From the NCBI RefSeq assembly GCF_900105755.1, contig NZ_FNTQ01000001.1, positions 2,976,001 to 3,040,000 of the forward strand: DNA of 64,000 nucleotides, written 5' to 3'. A program made the translations under genes and the position numbers. This document shows positions 24,822 to 34,602 of this stretch, piece after piece (position 1 is the first letter of the stretch; each line of letters starts with the position of its first letter). The stretch is from Streptomyces sp. Ag109_O5-10 (lineage in GTDB: Bacteria; Actinomycetota; Actinomycetes; Streptomycetales; Streptomycetaceae). A model generated the notes under the pieces. It made no database searches, was not told where the DNA came from, and saw nothing but the letters and a program-made list of their open reading frames with translations.

Positions 24822-25214
24822 TCAGCAGTCCCGTAGTTCCGGGGACTGGTTCAACAGCTGGTTGCGCACAGAGGTGAAGCGGGCCAGCGTCTCGTCGACC
24901 GAGGCGTCCAGCGGGAACACCGCCACACGGTGGCAGTTCTGGAAGGCCAGCCGCACACCGAAGTGCCGCTGCAGGGCGCCGCGTATGGCGTCACTCGCGA
25001 GCGCACGCAGCAGCTGACCGCGTGCCTGCTCGTCCGGCGGGGGCGTCTGGTTGTCGGCGAACTCTCCGCCGTCCACCTTCAGCTGGGCCACCAGGGAGCT
25101 GATCATCTCCCATGCGTAAGGCAGGGAGGTCCGGACGCAGTCGACGAAATCTGCTTCGTCGACCTCGCCTCGCTCGGCCTGTTCGAGTAGGGCCGGTGAG
25201 ACGTCGAGCGACAT
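24822..25214 (-). CDS. SCO5389 family protein, function unknown
   Basis: 130 residues, acidic, no membrane segment. Opens SLDVSPALLEQAERGEVDEA and contains FVDCVRTSLPYAWEMISSLV and RHFGVRLAFQNCHRVAVFPL, which I recognise as the conserved actinomycete protein typified by SCO5389. It stands next to nucS in Streptomyces, with divergent transcription. Start fixed by AGAGGAG upstream of the ATG; the open frame extends 38 codons further without a ribosome site. No function assigned. Confidence 0.8.
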   Translation of the reverse strand: MSLDVSPALLEQAERGEVDEADFVDCVRTSLPYAWEMISSLVAQLKVDGGEFADNQTPPPDEQARGQLLRALASDAIRGALQRHFGVRLAFQNCHRVAVFPLDASVDETLARFTSVRNQLLNQSPELRDC

Positions 25215-25540
25215 GGGTACTCCTCTCGCACCCCCGGACAGCAGGGGTTGGCGGACAGGTAAGGGAGTTCGCGATACCGAACACGCTGAGTACACAATCC
25301 GCGACCTCCCGTTTACTACGTTAGGCAACGGGCGGTGACCTCACCAGGAGAATGCGTATATGCGACGGTCCCTTTAGGCGCACAATCGGCCAGGTTTGAA
25401 CAGGCGTGTGCAGACGACTCTCCAGGACCGGTCGCGGGGCGGCTCCGAGGCCGCTCTGATGCGGCCCGCATGCCGCCCGGATGCCGCTCGGATCCGGGCG
25501 AATCGCGTGGAGGGCGGCGCGTCGAGTAGCGTTGCCGACC
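25215..25540. other. 326-bp divergent intergenic region
   Basis: Must hold promoters for the SCO5389-type gene and nucS. Only one element is clear: TAGCGT (25527-25532), 8 nt before the nucS ATG. There are AT-rich patches around 25290-25320 and 25358-25400, and short GATGCCGC repeats near 25458-25495. No coding region is seen. Confidence 0.5.
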
Positions 25541-26212
25541 ATGCGTCTCGTCATCGCCCGGTGCTCCGTCGACTACGCCGGCCGGCTCACCGCCCACCTT
25601 CCCTCCGCTCCCCGTCTGATCCTCGTCAAGGCGGACGGCAGTGTCTCGATCCACGCGGACGACCGGGCCTACAAGCCCCTCAACTGGATGTCGCCGCCGT
25701 GCACCCTCAAGGAGGGGACGGGTGACGAGACCGGCGTCTGGACCGTCATCAACAAGGCGGGCGAGAAGCTCATCATCACGATGGAGGAAGTCCTGCACGA
25801 CTCCTCGCACGAACTGGGCGTCGACCCGGGCCTGATCAAGGACGGCGTGGAAGCGCACCTGCAGGAGTTGCTGGCCGACCGGATCGAGACGCTCGGCGAC
25901 GGCTACACGCTCATCCGGCGCGAGTACATGACGGCGATCGGGCCGGTGGACATCCTGTGCCGCGACGCCGAGGGCCAGACCGTGGCGATCGAGATCAAGC
26001 GGCGTGGCGAGATCGACGGCGTCGAACAGCTCACCCGCTACCTGGAACTCCTGAACCGCGACCCCCATCTCGCCCCCGTCCGCGGCATCTTCGCCGCCCA
26101 GGAGATCAAGCCCCAGGCCAAGGTCCTCGCCACCGACCGCGGCATCGGCTGCACCATCCTCGACTACGACGCCCTCCGCGGCATCGAGGACGACAAACTC
26201 CGCCTGTTCTGA
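25541..26212 (+). CDS. nucS: NucS/EndoMS mismatch-specific endonuclease
   Basis: 223 residues, standard actinobacterial NucS length. The N-terminal half is the dimerisation and mismatch-binding domain; the C-terminal half is a PD-(D/E)xK nuclease with Asp137 in GPVDILC and Glu151/Lys153 in AIEIKRR. It cuts both strands at mismatched bases and provides the non-MutSL mismatch repair pathway of actinobacteria. The extreme C-terminus KLRLF matches the clamp-binding motif of the family. TAGCGT lies 8 nt before the ATG, suggesting a leaderless or very short leader mRNA. Confidence 0.95.
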   Translation: MRLVIARCSVDYAGRLTAHLPSAPRLILVKADGSVSIHADDRAYKPLNWMSPPCTLKEGTGDETGVWTVINKAGEKLIITMEEVLHDSSHELGVDPGLIKDGVEAHLQELLADRIETLGDGYTLIRREYMTAIGPVDILCRDAEGQTVAIEIKRRGEIDGVEQLTRYLELLNRDPHLAPVRGIFAAQEIKPQAKVLATDRGIGCTILDYDALRGIEDDKLRLF

Positions 26213-26280
26213 TCCCGAGGCCGACACACCAGGCCTGTCCACCCGCCCCCGACAACTCCGCGCCGCCCCACCCCCCAAAA

Positions 26281-26391
26281 CCGCCGCAACGGCGCTCAAC
26301 CGACACGACGGTCACCGGCGGTGCCGAACCCGCCTGAGGCAGGCTCGGCACCGCCGGATCGCGTCGTCGTGGCCGAGCGCCGTCGCGGCGG
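26281..26391. repeat. 111-nt near-palindromic unit, copy 1
   Basis: Outer arms CCGCCGCAACGGCGCTC (26281-26297) and GAGCGCCGTCGCGGCGG (26375-26391) pair at 16 of 17 positions; inner arms GCGGTGCCGA and TCGGCACCGC pair fully; at the centre ACCCGCC-TGA-GGCAGGC. Preceded by CCCAAAA. Copy 2 lies 298 bp downstream. Confidence 0.9.
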
Positions 26392-26578
26392 GGACGAGGG
26401 AGCGACGGCATCACGGCCCCGACAAATTTGCATCACCCCTCATGGCACCGCACCACCCCACATGCGCCGCACAACCCCACATGCGCCGCACCCCCCATGG
26501 CCTCCGCAGCACCCCACAGGCGCCGCACCATCTCCCTTACGCGGCAAAACCCTCAATAGCGCCGCCCGACTCCCAAAA

Positions 26579-26689
26579 CCGCCGCAACGGCGCTCAACCA
26601 ACACGGCGGTCACCGGCGGTGCGGAACCCGCCTGAGGCAGGCTCGGCAGCGCCGGGTCGTGTCGTCGTGGCTGAGCGCCGTCGCGGCGG
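26579..26689. repeat. 111-nt near-palindromic unit, copy 2
   Basis: Same orientation as copy 1, with 7 differences in 111 positions; the outer arms are unchanged, whereas two substitutions fall in the inner arms and break pairs there. Also preceded by CCCAAAA. Copy 2 ends 53 bp from the stop of the ATPase gene. Confidence 0.9.
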
Positions 26690-26742
26690 GGTGGGAAGGG
26701 GTCCTGGGCGTCCTGGGCGCGGCGCGTGGGACGCCCAGGGGA

Positions 26743-29289
26743 TCAGATCAGCGTGCCGGTCGATGTTCCGGTGCTGCCGCTCTCCGATGCGCCTGATGTC
26801 GTGACGCTCGGAGAGTCGGACGCGGGGCCGCTGGCCGAGTTCGTCGCGTCGGACGGCGTGGCAGAGTCCGAGGGTCCGCTGGAGGACGACGAACTCCCGG
26901 TCGGAGCGGGCGATGAAGACCCTCCGGTCGGCTGGCTCGGCGATGCTCCCGAGGACGACGGGGAGGTCGGCGGCTTGCTCGTCGTCGGCTTCGTCGGCTT
27001 GGTCGTCGTACCGCCCCCGGAAGACCCCCTCGTTCCCGAGGCCGATGCCGAAGGCGTCTGCGTGTCGGACGGGGGTTTCGGGTCGTCGGACGTGCCCAGG
27101 GTGCCGTCGGGGCCCGGGTCGGTCGGCTTGGGCGTCCTCGAGGCGTTGTTGCCCGTGCCCGGGCTCTGGCCGGGGTCGGCGCCCAGGCTGCCGTCGCCGG
27201 TGTCCTCGCTCGCCGAGGGGTTGACGCTCACGTTGTTCGACGGGTTGTCGGCGTTGTTGTTGGAGGTCATGCCGAGGGTGACCACGGTGCCCAGGACGGC
27301 CGTCAGGAGCACGCCCGCGCCCACCGCGACCAGGTTGCGGCGGGCCATGCGGACCAGGCCGCCCCCGCCGTCCTGGGACGCCGTCTGCTGCCCCGGGACC
27401 CTGTGGGTCACCACCGTGTCGGAGACCGGCGAGTGCACCGCGGGGAAGGGCGTGGTGACGCCGCCGGCCGGGGATATGGACTCCTCGTGGCGGGCGTCGG
27501 GAACCTCGTCGCCCGCCATCGCGGCGACCGGGATCACCTCGCCCGAGCGGTCGGCCACCAGGGCGAGGGCCCGTCGGCCGGCCGTCGTACCCCGCTTGTC
27601 CGAGAGCGCCCCGCGCAGCCCGATCGACGCCTCCAGCTCGGCCCGCGCCCGGTCCAGCCAGCCGCCGCACAGCGCGAATATGCCGAGCTCGTGGTGGAAG
27701 TAGGCCTGTTCGCCGACCTCACCGGCGAGGCGGGAGGCCTCCGCGCCGGCCCGCAGGGCGCGTTCCCAGGCGCTCCAGTGCAGACCCGCCGCGAACGCGG
27801 GCGCGGCCGTGCGGGCCAGTCGTACCGGTGTGCTCTCCTCGTCCTCCGCCGGCGGCACCGTCTCGGGGACGACCACCGCCAGGGCGGCGAGGATCGCGTC
27901 GGACTCGGCGCAGACCCGCTCCGGGGTGACCGAGGGGTGCCCGGCCCACCAGCCGTAGTGCTGGGCGGCGGTGAGTGCCTGGGTGACCGCGTCGTCGGCG
28001 TATCCGGCGGCCTCCAGCTGCTGCAGGACGCCCGCGGCGAGCCGGTAGCGGGAGCCCACCGGGGAGACCAGTCCGCAGGCCGCCAGCTCACCGAGGGCCG
28101 CGTCCGCGTGGGTGTCGCCGACGAGGGCCGGCAGGTGCGCCTGGTGCGGCACCTCGCCGCCGAGGGCGACCGCGAAGCGCAGGGTGGCCCGGGCGGACGC
28201 GCTGAGCCGGGAGGCGAGCAGCGGGGCGGGCGCGGCGGCCTCGCCGAGGGACGGGAGCGGGACCTCGTCGCTCGCCTCGGGGTCGAAGGACGCCTCGGCC
28301 GGATGGTCGGAGAGCGCGGCGATGTCGGACAGCTCGGGCAGGTCGGACGCGAAGACGCCGTACTCGTCCACGGCGCCGGTGCTGGCCCGCACCTGGTCGC
28401 GCTGGCGCAGCAGCGCGCCCGCCTGGACGAACCGCAGCGGCAGGCCCTCGGACTCGAACCAGAGGTCGCCGGCCCAGTTGGCCTCCTCCTCGGTGAGGAC
28501 GCGGCCGACCGCGCGTTCCAGGATGTCGACGCCGCCGGCCCGGTCCAGGCCGTCGAGGAAGACCTCCTCGACGGCGGAGTCGGCGGAGGGCGCCGGCACC
28601 TCCGGGGTGGCGCCGATCAGGAAGGCGCACTCGGGGGTGGCGTCGATCAGCTCGTCGAGCCCGGTGCCGCCGAACTCGATGTCGTCGAGGACGACGACCG
28701 CGCCGATGTCCCGGACCAGTTCGAGGAGCTCGTCGTGGTCGGGGCGGTGTTCGGGCGCCTTGTAGACGGCGTGGAAGAGGTCGTGGAGCAGGTCCTCGTG
28801 CGAGCGGTGGAAGCCGTTGAGGTGGACCACGCCGTCGGGGGCGAGGTCGGAGCAGTCGTCGGCGACCAGGTCGAGCAGGGCGGTGCGGCCGGAGCCCGCG
28901 GGGCCGGTGAGGCGCACCGAGCGGCCGCGGGCGAGGAGCCGGACGAGCCGCTCGCGGTCGTCCTGGCGTTCCAGGAGCGGCAGATCGGGCCGGGTGGGGC
29001 CGGGCGGAACCGGCGGCCGGACGGCGCGCTCGTGCTCGGCGCGCTCGGCGGCGGTGCGCTTCTCCGGCCGCGCGGGGCGCTCGGCCGGCGGGCAGGGTTC
29101 TATCTCGCTGCCGTCGACGGGATTGACGGTCAGCAGGAAGTCGCCGGTGACCAGCCGCGTGGTGCGGGCCGTGGCCGGCGTGCTCTGACCGAAGTCGGTG
29201 GTGAGGGAATCCCTGGGCGGGCGCTGGCGCGGCGTGCTGCCGTCGCCGTCCTGGCCGTACCCCTCGGGTCCCGGGTTGATCGGGTCCAT
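26743..29289 (-). CDS. Membrane-anchored P-loop ATPase (STAND-like) with Ser/Thr/Pro-rich tail
   Basis: 848 residues. P-loop GPAGSGRT (129-136) has Arg where Lys is usual; Walker B is AVVVLDDIEF. A helical, possibly TPR-like region follows (~400-600). One strong transmembrane helix (LVAVGAGVLLTAVLGTVVTL, ~655-675) precedes a 173-residue Ser/Thr/Pro/Gly tail that should lie outside the cell and could be O-glycosylated or span the wall. The cytoplasmic part resembles actinobacterial STAND/AAA signalling ATPases; no HTH or effector is recognisable. Function unknown; a sensor of wall state is one possibility. Confidence 0.75.
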   Translation of the reverse strand: MDPINPGPEGYGQDGDGSTPRQRPPRDSLTTDFGQSTPATARTTRLVTGDFLLTVNPVDGSEIEPCPPAERPARPEKRTAAERAEHERAVRPPVPPGPTRPDLPLLERQDDRERLVRLLARGRSVRLTGPAGSGRTALLDLVADDCSDLAPDGVVHLNGFHRSHEDLLHDLFHAVYKAPEHRPDHDELLELVRDIGAVVVLDDIEFGGTGLDELIDATPECAFLIGATPEVPAPSADSAVEEVFLDGLDRAGGVDILERAVGRVLTEEEANWAGDLWFESEGLPLRFVQAGALLRQRDQVRASTGAVDEYGVFASDLPELSDIAALSDHPAEASFDPEASDEVPLPSLGEAAAPAPLLASRLSASARATLRFAVALGGEVPHQAHLPALVGDTHADAALGELAACGLVSPVGSRYRLAAGVLQQLEAAGYADDAVTQALTAAQHYGWWAGHPSVTPERVCAESDAILAALAVVVPETVPPAEDEESTPVRLARTAAPAFAAGLHWSAWERALRAGAEASRLAGEVGEQAYFHHELGIFALCGGWLDRARAELEASIGLRGALSDKRGTTAGRRALALVADRSGEVIPVAAMAGDEVPDARHEESISPAGGVTTPFPAVHSPVSDTVVTHRVPGQQTASQDGGGGLVRMARRNLVAVGAGVLLTAVLGTVVTLGMTSNNNADNPSNNVSVNPSASEDTGDGSLGADPGQSPGTGNNASRTPKPTDPGPDGTLGTSDDPKPPSDTQTPSASASGTRGSSGGGTTTKPTKPTTSKPPTSPSSSGASPSQPTGGSSSPAPTGSSSSSSGPSDSATPSDATNSASGPASDSPSVTTSGASESGSTGTSTGTLI

Positions 29290-29701
29290 AGGTTCCTAGC
29301 CCCCCAAAAGCGTCGTGTGCCGTGAATACCGGCCCCTCCCGGCCTGTTGCACACCGCGCTGTCGCTTCTGGTCCGGGCCCGCGCTCGAAGGGTGGCAAGG
29401 GCGGCGGGCGACCGAACCTTAAACCTTCGCACAGTATCTACGACAGTCCGGGGTACCGTGCCGTCCGAGACATCACGGTCTCGTGAGGATTGCGTCTGAC
29501 GTGCGCATGCGCGCCGTCCGACCGGGTCACCCCCGTCGCCCGGTTCACACCGGATCGCGGTGTCCCGACGCTTCGCCACCGCACAGCCGACCGGCCTGGC
29601 ACAGTGGCCCGCCGGTCAACGTGGGTCAGCCGCCCGCCGGTCACCGTGGCACAGCGGCCCCCCGGTCACCGTGGCACGACGGCCGGCCGCCGGTCCCGGT
29701 G
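29290..29701. other. 412-bp region between STAS and ATPase genes
   Basis: Contains the promoter of the ATPase gene (not resolved) and, near the STAS gene, four to five degenerate repeats of about 25 bp starting CCGGTCACCGTGGCAC (29591-29706), which run into the STAS stop codon. No coding region is supported. Confidence 0.55.
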
Positions 29702-30025
29702 TCACACCCGCGGCAGCGACTCCGCTCCGATGCCCCCCTCGATCGCCAGGATCCGGTGCAGCCTGGTGGCCACCAGCAGGCGCTGCATCTGCGGCGGCAC
29801 ACCGCGCAGCACCAGACGGCGGCCGCAGCGGCCGGCCCGCCGGTGGGCCCCCATGATCACCCCGAGTCCGGTGGCGTCCCAGGAGTCCAGCTCGGACAGG
29901 TCCAGCACCAGATCGCCGACTCCGTCGTCGACGGCCGAGTGCAGGACCGTACGGGCGTCCGCCGCGCTGCGGACGTCGAGGCGGCCCCCGACGACCAGCT
30001 CGGCGTGGTCGCCCCTGATGTACAT
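29702..30025 (-). CDS. STAS domain protein (anti-sigma factor antagonist-like) lacking the usual phospho-serine
   Basis: 107 residues, a single STAS domain: GRLDVRSAADARTVL helix, LVLDLSELDSWDATGLGVIM core and VPPQMQRLLVATRLHRI end. In SpoIIAA, RsbV and BldG-type antagonists the loop is D-S-[ST]-G and the first Ser is phosphorylated by the anti-sigma kinase. Here it reads D50-A51-T52-G53, so that Ser is Ala, with Thr at the next position. It may be constitutively unphosphorylated or use Thr52. Stand-alone gene; no anti-sigma factor is encoded next to it. Confidence 0.88.
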   Translation of the reverse strand: MYIRGDHAELVVGGRLDVRSAADARTVLHSAVDDGVGDLVLDLSELDSWDATGLGVIMGAHRRAGRCGRRLVLRGVPPQMQRLLVATRLHRILAIEGGIGAESLPRV

Positions 30026-30141
30026 ATGCGCTCCCCGCGAGTGCGTGTCCTACTCCGTGAAAGTGTTGTCCGGTATTGCAACGTCTGACTGCGTTCGCCG
30101 GTCAGAGGTTGCCATCTGTAAGCGAACCGATACCGAATTCA

Positions 30142-30167
30142 CCCCAGAGGGTGAAACCTCCGGGGTT
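30142..30167 (-). terminator. Terminator-like hairpin upstream of the STAS gene
   Basis: ACCCC-A-GAGG / CCTC-C-GGGGT with a GTGAAA loop, an imperfect 10-bp stem. On the minus strand it lies beyond the 3' end of the 3-hydroxybutyryl-CoA dehydrogenase gene and before the STAS start. Confidence 0.5.
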
Positions 30168-30197
30168 TGTGCGTTTTGACAGGCGGTCAGAGGGTCT

Positions 30198-30219
30198 ACG
30201 TACTGATGTTTCAGTACGT
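30198..30219 (-). terminator. Hairpin enclosing the dehydrogenase stop codon
   Basis: ACGTACTGA (30198-30206) pairs perfectly with TCAGTACGT (30211-30219) around TGTT. The TGA stop at 30213-30211 and the last two codons form one arm. Confidence 0.6.
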
Positions 30220-31059
30220 GTAGAAGCCCTGCCCGCTCTTGCGCCCGATGTCACCGGCGTCAACCATCCGGCGCATCAGCTCCGGCGGGGCGAACTTCTC
30301 GTCCTGCGACTCGGTGTAGATGTTGCTGGTGGCGTGCAGCAGGATGTCGACGCCGGTGAGGTCGGCCGTGGCCAGCGGGCCCATGGCGTGACCGAAGCCC
30401 AGCTTGCAGGCCAGGTCGATGTCCTCGGCGGTGGCGACGCCCGACTCGTACAGCTTGGCGGCCTCGACGACGAGCGCCGAGATCAGCCGGGTGGTCACGA
30501 AGCCGGCGACGTCCCGGTTGACGACGATGCAGGTCTTGCCGGTGGACTCGGCGAACTCCCGCGCGGTGGCGAGGGCTGCGTCGCTGGTCTTGTAGCCGCG
30601 GACCAGCTCGACGAGCTGCATCATCGGCACCGGCGAGAAGAAGTGGACGCCGACGACCCGTTCCGGGTGCTCGGTGGCGGCCGCGATCTTGGTGATCGGG
30701 ATGGCGGAGGTGTTGGAGGCGAGCACGGCGTCCGGGCGCACGATCTTGTCGAGGGCGCGGAAGATCTCGTGCTTGACCTCCAGGTTCTCGAAGACGGCCT
30801 CGACCACGAGGTCCGCGTCGGCGACCGCCTCCAGGTCGGTGGTCGTGGTGATGCGGGCCAGGGCCGCGTCGGCGTCGTGCGCCTCCAGCTTCCCCTTGCT
30901 GACGAACTTGCCGTATGAGGTCCGGATCCCGCCCACGGCACGGTCCAGTGCCTCGTCGGTGACGTCTCGCAGGACCACGTCCCAGCCGGCCTGCGCGGCG
31001 ACCTGGGCGATGCCCGAACCCATCAGGCCGGCCCCGATGACGGCAAGCTTCCGTGCCAC
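30211..31059 (-). CDS. 3-hydroxybutyryl-CoA dehydrogenase
   Basis: 282 residues. N-terminal Rossmann fold with VIGAGLMGSGIA, catalytic motif HFFSPVPMMQLVELV and NRDVAGFVTTRL, then the C-terminal dimerisation domain ending GRKSGQGFYTY, as in the Hbd/PaaH family. Oxidises or reduces (S)-3-hydroxybutyryl-CoA with NAD(P) in short-chain fatty acid and butyrate metabolism; the acetoacetyl-CoA thiolase at 11.8-13.1 kb supplies the matching step. GTG start chosen for GGGGAG 5 nt upstream. Confidence 0.93.
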   Translation of the reverse strand: MARKLAVIGAGLMGSGIAQVAAQAGWDVVLRDVTDEALDRAVGGIRTSYGKFVSKGKLEAHDADAALARITTTTDLEAVADADLVVEAVFENLEVKHEIFRALDKIVRPDAVLASNTSAIPITKIAAATEHPERVVGVHFFSPVPMMQLVELVRGYKTSDAALATAREFAESTGKTCIVVNRDVAGFVTTRLISALVVEAAKLYESGVATAEDIDLACKLGFGHAMGPLATADLTGVDILLHATSNIYTESQDEKFAPPELMRRMVDAGDIGRKSGQGFYTY

Positions 31060-31256
31060 TCCGCTCCCCTTACACGCTGTTGAGGTATGCCTCTTGGGCG
31101 GGACCCTAGCGCTCGTCGGGGGCCGGGAAACCCGGTAAGTAATGCGTGTCACGGTCTCAGGACGTGAGACAACCGTCACGTCCCGTCAGGCGGTCCCGGC
31201 GGCGGCATCCGTTTCGCGCCAGGTACGGCGCGGTCAACCGCCGGCGGGGACACCCT

Positions 31257-31268
31257 TACGCTGGCCGC
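31257..31268 (+). promoter_or_regulatory. Candidate leaderless -10 of the cobalamin adenosyltransferase gene
   Basis: TACGCT followed by GGCCGC and the ATG, matching the arrangement before the ABC gene at 19123. The -35 region is weak. Confidence 0.45.
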
Positions 31269-31841
31269 ATGGTCAATCTGACGCGCATCTACACCAGGAC
31301 CGGCGACCAGGGCACCACCGCGCTCGGGGACATGAGCCGGGTCGCCAAGACCGATCTGCGGATCTCCGCCTACGCCGACGCCAACGAGGCGAACGCGGTG
31401 ATCGGGACGGCGATCGCGCTGGGCGGCCTGCCGGAGGAGGTCGTCAAGGTGCTCACCCGGGTGCAGAACGACCTCTTCGACGTCGGCGCGGACCTGTCGA
31501 CCCCCGTGGCGGAGAACCCCGAGTTCCCGCCCCTGCGCGTCGAGCAGTTCTACGTCGACAAGCTGGAGGCGGACTGCGACCGCTTCAACGAGCGGCTGGA
31601 GAAGCTCCGCTCCTTCATCCTGCCGGGCGGCACCCCGGGCGCGGCCCTGCTCCACCAGGCCTGCACGGTGGTCCGGCGGGCCGAGCGGTCGACGTGGGCG
31701 GCGCTCGAGGTGCACGGCGAGGTGATGAACCCGCTGACGGCGACCTACCTCAACCGGCTGTCGGACCTGCTGTTCATCCTGGCCCGGACGGCCAACAAGG
31801 AGGTCGGGGACGTGCTGTGGGTGCCGGGCGGAGAGCGCTGA
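31269..31841 (+). CDS. PduO-type cob(I)alamin adenosyltransferase
   Basis: 190 residues. The ATP-binding N-terminus IYTRTGDQGTTALGD, a central RSFILPGGTPGAALLHQACT with VRRAER, and the C-terminal NRLSDLLFILAR are all diagnostic. It converts cob(I)alamin to adenosylcobalamin, the cofactor of methylmalonyl-CoA mutase, whose chaperone (meaB) and epimerase (mce) are encoded 18-20 kb away. Diverges from the dehydrogenase gene. Confidence 0.95.
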   Translation: MVNLTRIYTRTGDQGTTALGDMSRVAKTDLRISAYADANEANAVIGTAIALGGLPEEVVKVLTRVQNDLFDVGADLSTPVAENPEFPPLRVEQFYVDKLEADCDRFNERLEKLRSFILPGGTPGAALLHQACTVVRRAERSTWAALEVHGEVMNPLTATYLNRLSDLLFILARTANKEVGDVLWVPGGER

Positions 31842-31991
31842 CCCGCCCGGCACCCCCGCCCGCTCCCCCGTCTCGGCGGCCCGTGTCGCCCTGGGCCGGG
31901 TCCTGGTCCGCCGGCGCTCGCGCAGGCTCGGCCGCGTCCGTCTTCTGCTGCGTCTCCGGGTAGCCGGAAGGTGCGCCGGAGGGCGTGGCGG

Positions 31992-32011
31992 CCGGTTGCC
32001 GGCGCAACCGG
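31992..32011 (+). terminator. Possible terminator after the adenosyltransferase gene
   Basis: CCGGTTGC pairs with GCAACCGG around CGGC, a perfect 8-bp stem 150 bp past the stop. The rest of the 31842-32090 interval shows no other feature. Confidence 0.4.
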
Positions 32012-32092
32012 AGCTGCGCAGCCGGGTGCAAGCGGGCGTGCCGACGCGGGAGTTGGGAATCTGACGGGCCGTATACAGAACTGCGCGCAAAG

Positions 32093-32134
32093 TGGTCCAG
32101 ACCTATTGACCGGTGGTCCAGACCTTTCTATTCT
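32093..32134 (+). promoter_or_regulatory. Chitinase promoter with two DasR-type boxes
   Basis: TTGACC (32106-32111), a 17-bp spacer and TATTCT (32129-32134) form a strong vegetative promoter. TGGTCCAGACCT occurs at 32093-32104 and again at 32114-32125, 21 bp apart, overlapping it. These direct repeats are the known control elements of Streptomyces chitinase genes and match the DasR box (TGGTCTAGACCA) at 10 of 12 positions. Confidence 0.9.
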
Positions 32135-32200
32135 CGCCGCACCATGGGCATGAAGGCTCAGTCATGCCCACGTCACCCCCGATCAAGAGGGAGGCGCAAC

Positions 32201-34027
<1,827 letters not shown>

Positions 34028-34084
34028 AAGGGACGGCTGGGCGACGTTGACGCTCCCCCAGACTTCGTCCGGGGGACCCCCACC

Positions 34085-34121
34085 CAGCGAGTGAATGTGG
34101 CTACGCCACATTCACTCGCTG
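34085..34121. terminator. 17-bp perfect hairpin enclosing the DUF2550 stop codon
   Basis: CAGCGAGTGAATGTGGC (34085-34101) pairs with GCCACATTCACTCGCTG (34105-34121) around TAC. The stop codon of the DUF2550 gene lies at 34101-34103, so its last codons build one arm. Between convergent chitinase and DUF2550 genes; acts on both. Confidence 0.85.
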
Positions 34122-34547
34122 ACCGGGCGGGGCTGCCTCCAGCCACGCGAGGAAACCGGTCAACGCGTCTTCGCTCATCGCGAGTTCGAGACGGGTGCCG
34201 CGGTGGGTACAGGCGAGGATGACGGCGTCGGAGAGCAGGGCCAGTTCCTCCTCGCCCTCGGGGAGGCGGCGGCCGGCCACCTCGATCCGGTCGCGCTCCA
34301 GGACCCGGCGGGGGCGGTAGGCGTAGGAGAAGACGCGGTACCACTCGACGCTGTCGCCGTTGTAGCGGGCGACGCCGTAGCTCCAGCCCTTGCCGCTGGT
34401 GTCCGTCTTCTCGGGGACGTCCCAGCGCAGGGAACAGTCGAAGGTGCCGCCGGAGCGCTGGATCAGTCTGCGGCGCAGGCCGAACAGGAAGAGTCCCACC
34501 ACCACCAGCACGACCACGATTCCGGCCACAGTCAGAGCGAGGACCAT
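34101..34547 (-). CDS. DUF2550 membrane protein
   Basis: 148 residues: one N-terminal transmembrane helix (VLALTVAGIVVVLVVVGLFL) and a cytoplasmic domain with GGTFDCSLRWDVPE and YGVARYNGDSVEWYRVFSYA. DUF2550 proteins commonly follow atpC in actinobacteria; function unknown. Transcription is separated from atp by the strong hairpin at 34603-34651. I choose the ATG at 34547, 9 nt after GGGGAGG; an in-frame GTG two codons earlier sits too close to it. Confidence 0.88.
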   Translation of the reverse strand: MVLALTVAGIVVVLVVVGLFLFGLRRRLIQRSGGTFDCSLRWDVPEKTDTSGKGWSYGVARYNGDSVEWYRVFSYAYRPRRVLERDRIEVAGRRLPEGEEELALLSDAVILACTHRGTRLELAMSEDALTGFLAWLEAAPPGQRVNVA

Positions 34548-34602
34548 CGGCACCGACCTCCCCGTCTCCTAGGTAATGGAACGTAAAAAGACCCAGATCT
34601 AC

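Larger units (their letters stand above)
26213..26742. other. 530-bp gap between convergent nucS and ATPase genes
   Basis: Two thirds of its structure is the pair of 111-nt near-palindromes; between them are short direct repeats of CCCCACATGCGCCGCAC near 26456-26500. No coding potential with normal Streptomyces codon bias is seen. The structured units could serve as two-way terminators for the convergent genes. Confidence 0.7.
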
